Below are positions 1-4,554 of a stretch of 5,683 bases of DNA, piece by piece (position 1 is the stretch's first letter; each line of letters opens with the position of its first letter). Source of the DNA: Bacillota bacterium (GTDB taxonomy: Bacteria; Bacillota_I; Bacilli_A; RF39; UBA660); NCBI GenBank assembly GCA_018381595.1, contig JAGZRP010000062.1, forward strand, positions 1-5,683, read 5' to 3'. Below the pieces are notes generated by a model that was given only the letters and a program-made list of their open reading frames with translations, made no database searches and was not told the DNA's origin. The position numbers were made by a program, and so were the translations under genes.

Positions 1-345
1 GATATTTTAAACCAAATAACCAGTGATGTGGTACCATTTCAATTAAATAAAAAGAAATCAATGGGAGATCATTTAGAAGGAACGATTCAAACGAAAAATG
101 ATAGTTATTTTGTAACAAGTATTCCATATGATGAAGGCTTTACTATAAAAGTAGATGGGAAAGAGATAAAATACGAAAAAGTAAATCGTGCTTTTATTGG
201 TTTCCAACTAGAAAAAGGAAAACATCAAATCACATTTGATTATGAATCTCCAATGAAACGAGCTGGAATTGTTACAAGTGTTTCAGGATTTATCTTATTT
301 CTAATCATATTAGTAGTTGATGGAAGGAGGAAGAAAAATGGATAA
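1..345 (+). CDS. yfhO: YfhO-family membrane glycosyltransferase (GT-C type), C-terminal fragment
   Basis: This is the 3' end of a gene that begins before the window: the frame is open from base 1 and gives 114 residues before TAA at 343-345. What is seen: an extracytoplasmic beta-rich stretch with IPYDEGF (residues 41-47), VDGK (51-54), an aromatic-rich core and GKH (73-75), then one last membrane helix (about 88-106) and a basic tail, DGRRKKNG. This pattern is typical of the C-terminus of YfhO proteins, normally 800 or more residues with many membrane helices. In Bacillus subtilis, YfhO is the GT-C enzyme that moves a sugar from a lipid carrier to lipoteichoic acid on the outer face of the membrane. 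The overlapping downstream CsbB-type gene supports the call, since the two work as a pair. The acceptor in this organism is inferred. The catalytic part lies outside the window and cannot be checked. Confidence 0.85.
   Translation, partial: DILNQITSDVVPFQLNKKKSMGDHLEGTIQTKNDSYFVTSIPYDEGFTIKVDGKEIKYEKVNRAFIGFQLEKGKHQITFDYESPMKRAGIVTSVSGFILFLIILVVDGRRKKNG
324..330 (+). promoter_or_regulatory. Shine-Dalgarno site fixing the csbB start, inside the yfhO 3' end
   Basis: AAGGAGG lies 7 bases before ATG 338. It decides the start: the frame is open further upstream (TTG 317, ATG 320), but the residues added there would be encoded by the Shine-Dalgarno site itself, and those starts have no site of their own. 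The motif sits within the last codons of yfhO, which suggests translational coupling. Confidence 0.85.
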
Positions 346-1276
346 ACTTTCAATTGTAGTTCCATGTTTTAATGAAGAAGAAAGTATTTCATATTTCTAC
401 GATGCAATTAAAGAACAAGAAAAAAAGATGAAAGGGGTTACTTTTGAACTGATTTTTGTGAATGATGGTTCTAAAGATGGCACCTTAAAGAAAATGAAAG
501 AATTGCATAAAAAAGATAAATCAGTGAAGTATCTCTCTTTTTCAAGAAATTTTGGAAAAGAAGCAGGAATTTATGCAGGATTAGAACATGCAACGGGAAA
601 TTATGTTACCTTGATGGATGTTGATTTACAAGATCCTCCAGAATTATTAACAGAGATGTATGATATTTTAAAAAATGAAGATTATGATGTGGTAGCAACT
701 CGAAGTATTAGTAGAAATGGATATTCTTTCATCCGAAAAACTTTTACAAGATGGTTTTATAAAATTATTAATAAAATTTCAAAAGTAGAAATGATTGATG
801 GTGCTAGAGATTTTCGTTTAATGAAGCGAAAAGTAGTAAATGAAATTTTAAATATGAAAGAGTATAATCGTTATTCGAAAGGACTATTTAGTTTTATTGG
901 ATTTGAAACTAAATGGATTACATATGAAAATCCGGAGCGTTCTGCAGGAACAACGAAATTTAATTTCTGGAAATTATTCGCGTATGCTGTAGAAGGAATT
1001 ATTGGTTTTTCAACCGTTCCTCTAGCAATTGCAGCTTTGGTGGGAGTTATCTTTTGTATCATTTCATTTTTAATGATAGCAGTTATTATTATAAGAACAC
1101 TTATTTGGTCTGATCCAACCAGTGGATGGCCATCTATGGTATGTATTATGTTTTTCTTAAGTGGAATTCAATTATTTTGTACAGGAATTATTGGAGAGTA
1201 TTTAGCAAAAACTTATCTAGAAACAAAACATCGTCCACTTTATATTATTAGAGAAAGTAGTGAAGAAGAGGAATAA
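338..1276 (+). CDS. csbB: CsbB/GtrB-type polyprenyl-phosphate glycosyltransferase (GT2, DPM1-like)
   Basis: This 312-residue protein has the full length of its family. It starts with a cytoplasmic GT-A domain: LSIVVPCFNEEE (residues 4-15), VNDGSKDGT (41-49), SFSRNFGKEAG (67-77) and MDVDLQDPPE (93-102), whose DVD (94-96) is the metal- and nucleotide-sugar-binding DxD motif. RSAGTTKF (201-208) matches the RxxGxSK-type motif seen before the membrane part. Two membrane helices follow (about 225-253 and 264-287), then GEYLAKTYLETKHRP (286-300), a conserved C-terminal signature, and an acidic tail. Family members transfer a sugar from a nucleotide donor to undecaprenyl phosphate on the cytoplasmic face. 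B. subtilis CsbB uses UDP-GlcNAc and works with a flippase and YfhO to glycosylate lipoteichoic acid. The start overlaps the yfhO stop by 8 bases, so the two are co-translated. Sugar identity cannot be read from the sequence; GtrB (glucose) or ArnC-like roles are alternatives, but the YfhO neighbour favours CsbB. Confidence 0.9.
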   Translation: MDKLSIVVPCFNEEESISYFYDAIKEQEKKMKGVTFELIFVNDGSKDGTLKKMKELHKKDKSVKYLSFSRNFGKEAGIYAGLEHATGNYVTLMDVDLQDPPELLTEMYDILKNEDYDVVATRSISRNGYSFIRKTFTRWFYKIINKISKVEMIDGARDFRLMKRKVVNEILNMKEYNRYSKGLFSFIGFETKWITYENPERSAGTTKFNFWKLFAYAVEGIIGFSTVPLAIAALVGVIFCIISFLMIAVIIIRTLIWSDPTSGWPSMVCIMFFLSGIQLFCTGIIGEYLAKTYLETKHRPLYIIRESSEEEE

Positions 1277-1288
1277 ACCTCTTTTTTT
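1262..1288 (+). terminator. Intrinsic terminator overlapping the csbB 3' end
   Basis: AAGAGG (1266-1271) pairs perfectly with CCTCTT (1278-1283) around a 6-base loop (1272-1277), followed by an unbroken run of T to 1288. The stem can lengthen by up to four pairs (1262-1265 with 1284-1287, including G-U pairs) at the expense of the U tract. The left arm is the Glu codons at the end of csbB and the stop codon lies in the loop. Translating ribosomes would cover the left arm, so termination may be partial and depend on translation. Confidence 0.75.
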
Positions 1289-1324
1289 GTATTCTTCTCA
1301 TTTTTTTGAATATGGTTTAATAAC

Positions 1325-1331
1325 GAGGTGA
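1325..1331 (+). promoter_or_regulatory. Shine-Dalgarno site fixing the deacetylase start
   Basis: GAGGTGA matches seven bases of the 16S anti-Shine-Dalgarno complement and lies 5 bases before ATG 1337. The in-frame GTG at 1328 is part of this motif, so it is not a plausible start. The protein begins MKEKNRG. Confidence 0.8.
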
Positions 1332-1336
1332 ACACC

Positions 1337-2839
1337 ATGAAAGAAAAAAATAGAGGATTAATTTTACTTTTAAGTATTCCAATTATCATGAGTTTATTTT
1401 TTCTATCCACATTTTTACTGATGAAGTTAGAATTAAATGGACAAGAAGAAATGAAAGTCATGTATCAAAGTAAATTCAAAGACCCAGGCGTAAAAGCAAG
1501 CTTATTAGGAAAAAAGATGGGGGTTAAAGTTCATGGAAAAGTAAATACCAACAAGATAGGTAGATATGAACTTGTATATGAAACAGAAAATAAAATTGGA
1601 ATGAAGAAAAAAATAACAAGAGTTGTAATTGTAACGACCAACACTTCTCCGACTATCAAGCTAAACGGAGATGAAATTGAATATGTTGAATTAAATGAAA
1701 CATTTGATGAGCCAGGCTATACAGCAACAGATATTGAAAATAATGATTTAACAGATAAAGTTATCACGACTGGGTATGTAAATCCGAAACAATTTGGTAT
1801 TTATGTCATTCGTTATGAAGTAACAGACAAATCAGGCAATAAGGCTAAACAGACAAGAAAAGTTGTTGTAAAAGATAATGAAGCACCTAAACTGGTTTTA
1901 AAAGGATATCAAGCCATTACTTTATATGAAGATGAAGAATATAAAGAACCAGGTTATACAGCAACAGATAATATTGATAAAGATATTACAAAACAGGTAA
2001 TTACCAAAAATAATATTAAGAAAAAGCCCGGTGTATATCAAGTCAGTTATGAAGTAACAGATTCTAGTGGAAATAAAGTAAAAAAGGAAAGACAAGTATA
2101 TGTTATTAAACATGTCAAGTATAAAAATTCTTATGAAGACTTAGAAAATACAAGTAAGGGATGGTGGTCTGATAATAAATTTGATCAAAAAAGACCATTA
2201 GGTGGAAATGATGGGAAATCATTAGAGGAATATAATGCCTATCACTTAGGTGCCAATAAAAAAATAATTTATCTTACCTTTGATGAAGGAAGTAATGAAA
2301 CTTATTTAGATAAAATTGTAGATGTATTAGATAAGAATGATGTCAAAGCGACTTTCTTCTTATGTCAAAATTACATGGCATCCAATCCCGATTTAATTCG
2401 TAAGATGGAAAAAAATGGCCATACAGTAGGAAATCATACACATCATCATTACAATATGCCTAGTTTAGCAACCAGAGAAAAAATAGATGATTATGTGAAA
2501 GAAGTATTGGATGTAGAACACGTTTATAAACAAATTACTGGTAAAGATATGGTAAAAGTTTATAGAGAGCCTAAAGGAGAATGGAGTACACGTTCTTTAA
2601 AAATACTAAAAGATTTAGGGTATTCCACTTATTTTTGGAGTGCAGATTATCTCGATTGGGATAAACCAGTATCTAAAGAGGATGCATTGAATCATCTGTT
2701 AAAAAGATATCATAATGGAGCAATTTACTTATTGCATCCAAAAAATATTGGAAATTATGAAGCTATGGAGGATTTTATTAAGACCATGAAGAAAAAAGGC
2801 TATCAATTTGGACTTGTAAAAGATATTCCAAAGAATTAA
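1337..2839 (+). CDS. Membrane-anchored polysaccharide deacetylase, PdaA-type, with Ig-like repeats
   Basis: This 500-residue protein starts with a basic stretch and a signal-anchor helix (about 7-30); no lipobox or clear cleavage site is seen, so the rest should face outward. Three Ig-like (DUF5011/HYR-type) domains follow: about 35-100 (degenerate), 103-179 and 181-257. Then comes a linker, GWWSDNKFDQKRP (275-287), that resembles the segment before the PdaA catalytic core, and a NodB/CE4 domain (about 305-498). Catalytic motifs: TFDEG (314-318), with D316 as presumed base; HTHHH (367-371), with metal ligands H367 and H371; REPKG (410-414); DYLDW (437-441); and LLH (465-467). The canonical second Asp of TFDDG is Glu317; PdaA enzymes are known to differ at this position. 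PdaA removes acetyl groups from MurNAc in peptidoglycan (muramic delta-lactam formation in spore cortex). A peptidoglycan substrate is likely here, but a sporulation role is not supported by anything in the window. The gene follows the csbB terminator by under 50 bases. Confidence 0.88.
   Translation: MKEKNRGLILLLSIPIIMSLFFLSTFLLMKLELNGQEEMKVMYQSKFKDPGVKASLLGKKMGVKVHGKVNTNKIGRYELVYETENKIGMKKKITRVVIVTTNTSPTIKLNGDEIEYVELNETFDEPGYTATDIENNDLTDKVITTGYVNPKQFGIYVIRYEVTDKSGNKAKQTRKVVVKDNEAPKLVLKGYQAITLYEDEEYKEPGYTATDNIDKDITKQVITKNNIKKKPGVYQVSYEVTDSSGNKVKKERQVYVIKHVKYKNSYEDLENTSKGWWSDNKFDQKRPLGGNDGKSLEEYNAYHLGANKKIIYLTFDEGSNETYLDKIVDVLDKNDVKATFFLCQNYMASNPDLIRKMEKNGHTVGNHTHHHYNMPSLATREKIDDYVKEVLDVEHVYKQITGKDMVKVYREPKGEWSTRSLKILKDLGYSTYFWSADYLDWDKPVSKEDALNHLLKRYHNGAIYLLHPKNIGNYEAMEDFIKTMKKKGYQFGLVKDIPKN
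1643..2107 (+). repeat. Tandem Ig-like domain repeats within the deacetylase gene
   Basis: Two copies of about 77 codons lie back to back (protein residues 103-179 and 181-257). Both read APKL/SPTI..L..GD..., then EPGYTATD, then a loop, then FG/PG-x-Y-x-x-x-YEVTD-x-SGN-K and a final beta strand. DNA similarity is high at the core: 21 of 22 bases match between 1712-1733 and 1949-1970, and TTATGAAGTAACAGA occurs in both copies. An older third copy lies just upstream (residues about 35-100): DPG and a Y-x-x-x-YE-x-x-x-K-x-G pattern remain, but YTATD and SGN are lost. The repeats probably act as a stalk or as glycan-binding spacers. Confidence 0.8.
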
Positions 2840-2853
2840 TACAAACAAAAAGT

Positions 2854-2865
2854 TTTGTATACAAA
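2854..2865. promoter_or_regulatory. Perfect 12-base palindrome over the -35 region, possible operator
   Basis: TTTGTATACAAA is a perfect dyad that covers the -35 hexamer (2858-2863) of the promoter for the gene at 2910. Such a position suits a repressor site. The sequence is pure AT except for one G and one C and lies in AT-rich DNA, so chance is a real alternative. No known regulator consensus is recognised. Confidence 0.3.
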
Positions 2866-2886
2866 TTGTTTTATTTATAGTATAAT
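2858..2886 (+). promoter_or_regulatory. Sigma-A type promoter for the membrane protein at 2910
   Basis: A consensus -10, TATAAT (2881-2886), lies 17 bases after TATACA (2858-2863; 4 of 6 matches to TTGACA). Transcription would start near 2893, giving a leader of about 17 bases that begins just before the Shine-Dalgarno site AAGGAG (2895-2900). The -10 is clear; the -35 is the weaker part. Confidence 0.7.
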
Positions 2887-2909
2887 GAAACCATAAGGAG
2901 TGTTGTAAG

Positions 2910-4469
2910 ATGGCAGAAAAAGAAAACAAAAAAACAGAAAATCAAGAAGAACTTCCTGTATTAGAGCCCTCTAAAGAGGTTGAAATGGAAGTATCAAAAG
3001 AAGAGAAAACGGTTACAGTTGAAAATGATCATATAGAAAATGAGCCAAAAGAAAAAACTGTTACAGAGGAGAAAAAGGAATCAATGGAAGTGGAGGAAAA
3101 ACGTCGTGAAGAAGAAAAGAAATTAAAAGAGAGCTCTCCAAAACTCATTTTAATTTTAGTAGCACTTTTCTTAATTGTTGCTAGCTTTGCAGGTTATTAT
3201 GTATTTTCATCTAATCCAAAAAGAATTTTAATTTCTTCAATTACCGCATTTAATAAAAAAATTACCAAATTATCTACGGATATGCAAAAATCACAAATTG
3301 ATTTAGGAAATGATTTTGAAACAAAAGGAACTGTTCGTGTAAAACTAACATCAGATATTTTAAAATCATATGCAAGTCTTGGAATGTATCCAGAGATGAA
3401 TCGCGTGATTGAAAATATTGGAAACACAGATTTTGAATATACATATCAACAAAATTTAACAAAAAAACAATTATATTTTGATGTAACACCAAAACTAAAC
3501 GGTCAAGAAGTTACTAATATTCGTTATTATAATAATAATAGTTCTCAATATCTTTTTATCAAAGAGATTGCAAAAAATTATTTACAATTAGATAAATTAG
3601 ATATTTTTGAAGAGTTAGCAAATGAAAATAAGCTAGATGATTATAACTACGTTATGGATATCGTAAAAGAGAGTTTATATCAAAACGTCAAAAAAGATTA
3701 CTTCAACGTAAAAAATGTAAAAATTAAAGTGGATGGAAAAGAAAAAGAAGTGAAAAAAGTAACACTTTCTCTTACTCCAAAAACTGCAAATGAAGTATTT
3801 AATGCAATTATCAAAGATTTGAAAAAAGATAAAAAAGCAAATAAAATTATGAATCAGGTTTCAAAAGGGTTCAAAAGCTATAATGAAAAAGATTTGACAA
3901 ACAACATGGATGAATCAAAATTAAATATTACAGCTTATGTTACAAAATTTGCTCATGAACCATTAAAGTATGCAATTACAACAACAGATAGTTATACAAA
4001 AAAGGAAAGTGGAATTGCTTATACAGATGGAGAGACAAATGAAATCGAAATTATTGATAATGAAAAAGTAACAGGAACTGTTGAAATTACTGGAAACTGG
4101 GAAAGTTTTGAAATGACATTCAAAGATTCAAAAGGAACATCAATTGGTAAATTGAATGGGGAAAATAAAAAGTCTAGTTCAAAAGGAAGTATTTCGTTTA
4201 ATCTAGATAAAGAAAATATACTTGCATGTAATTATAAAACAACGAAAAAAGAAGCCAGTGAAAAGTTTAATACAACAGGTGACATGGAATGTAAATTACT
4301 AGGTTCTAATAATGCGAATTATCTTACATTATCCATCGTGACTCAAGAAGAATCTAAGAAAGGTTCTAATATCAAAGAGGATGTTACAAATAGTCAAAAA
4401 ATAGAAACTGTAAGTGAAGAATCTTTCAGTAATTGGTTACAAAATATTATAGTTACTTACATGAAATAA
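2910..4469 (+). CDS. Single-pass membrane protein with charged N-tail and large ectodomain, function unknown
   Basis: I do not recognise this 519-residue protein. It has three parts. Residues 1-77 are a highly charged, Glu/Lys-rich, low-complexity tail, probably disordered (EEKRREEEKK at 62-71). Residues 78-100 form one membrane helix (LILILVALFLIVASFAGYYV core), with no signal cleavage site. Residues 101-519 form a Lys/Asn/Thr-rich, soluble-looking domain with alternating strands and helices. The positive-outside-of-helix rule is ambiguous, but the tail is most likely cytoplasmic and the large domain outside. Only two cysteines are seen, C440 and C461, both in the ectodomain and possibly a disulphide pair. 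The start is fixed by AAGGAG 9 bases upstream and by the promoter at 2858-2886; the gene ends in a strong terminator, so it is probably monocistronic. Its position next to envelope glycan genes suggests a cell-surface or envelope-sensing role, which is inference only. No catalytic motif was found. Confidence 0.85.
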   Translation: MAEKENKKTENQEELPVLEPSKEVEMEVSKEEKTVTVENDHIENEPKEKTVTEEKKESMEVEEKRREEEKKLKESSPKLILILVALFLIVASFAGYYVFSSNPKRILISSITAFNKKITKLSTDMQKSQIDLGNDFETKGTVRVKLTSDILKSYASLGMYPEMNRVIENIGNTDFEYTYQQNLTKKQLYFDVTPKLNGQEVTNIRYYNNNSSQYLFIKEIAKNYLQLDKLDIFEELANENKLDDYNYVMDIVKESLYQNVKKDYFNVKNVKIKVDGKEKEVKKVTLSLTPKTANEVFNAIIKDLKKDKKANKIMNQVSKGFKSYNEKDLTNNMDESKLNITAYVTKFAHEPLKYAITTTDSYTKKESGIAYTDGETNEIEIIDNEKVTGTVEITGNWESFEMTFKDSKGTSIGKLNGENKKSSSKGSISFNLDKENILACNYKTTKKEASEKFNTTGDMECKLLGSNNANYLTLSIVTQEESKKGSNIKEDVTNSQKIETVSEESFSNWLQNIIVTYMK

Positions 4470-4500
4470 GAAATAGGAAATGACCTATTTCTTTTAGTTT
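4468..4500 (+). terminator. Intrinsic terminator after the membrane protein gene
   Basis: AAGAAATAGG (4468-4477) pairs perfectly over 10 bases with CCTATTTCTT (4484-4493) around the 6-base loop AAATGA, followed by the T-rich tail TTAGTTT. The left arm starts inside the TAA stop codon (4467-4469). The tail runs directly into the -35 of the next promoter, so one transcript ends where the next promoter begins. Confidence 0.85.
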
Positions 4501-4526
4501 GCAATTATTTTAGTTTGTGCTATAAT
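4499..4526 (+). promoter_or_regulatory. Extended -10 sigma-A promoter for the gene at 4555
   Basis: TATAAT (4521-4526) is preceded by TGC (4518-4520), a perfect TGn extended -10. TTGCAA (4499-4504), with 4 of 6 matches to TTGACA, lies 16 bases upstream. The expected start of transcription is near 4533, leaving a leader of about 22 bases with the purine-rich ribosome site AGAGGGGA (4543-4550 region). This is the best promoter in the window. Confidence 0.8.
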
Positions 4527-4538
4527 AAGTGGCACAAA
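4514..4538. promoter_or_regulatory. Perfect dyad flanking the -10 element, candidate operator
   Basis: TTTGTGC (4514-4520) and GCACAAA (4532-4538) are exact inverted 7-base arms separated by 11 bases that hold the TATAAT box. The arms' centres are 18 bases apart, so a dimeric regulator could grip two near-adjacent major grooves. Because transcription should start near 4533, the left arm is not transcribed, which argues against an RNA hairpin and for a DNA site. It does not match CIRCE, LexA or CtsR sites as I know them. The left arm also supplies the TG of the extended -10, so part of the symmetry could be coincidence. Confidence 0.45.
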
Positions 4539-4554
4539 AGAAAGAGGGGATATT

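Noticed and set aside
317..337. Upstream starts (TTG 317, ATG 320) for the CsbB-type gene
   Set aside because: The extra seven residues would be encoded by the Shine-Dalgarno region itself, and family members begin a few residues before the IVVPCFNEE strand, which fits ATG 338.
871..1062. Antisense open frame inside csbB
   Set aside because: It has no ribosome site and no promoter, and it mirrors a strongly conserved coding region. The same applies to the antisense frames around 1240-1461, 1922-2113, 2729-2929, 3197-3492 and 4553-4738.
1287..1316. Possible promoter for the deacetylase gene (TTGTAT, 18 bases, TATGGT)
   Set aside because: Matches are only 3 of 6 and 4 of 6, and the start of transcription would fall almost on the Shine-Dalgarno site. 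The extended-looking TGG-TTTAAT at 1313-1321 lacks the essential second A of the -10 and would start transcription inside the ribosome site. How this gene is transcribed remains open.
2841..2872. Terminator after the deacetylase gene (ACAAAA/TTTTGT hairpin)
   Set aside because: The stem has almost no G-C pairs and the tight loop is unfavourable. It may slow polymerase but cannot be called a terminator from sequence alone.
2854..4538. Shared half-site (TTTGTR/YACAAA) between the two candidate operators, suggesting one regulator
   Set aside because: The half-sites abut at 2854 but are 11 to 13 bases apart at 4514, which one dimer could hardly read in the same way, and the shared TTTGT is common in AT-rich DNA.
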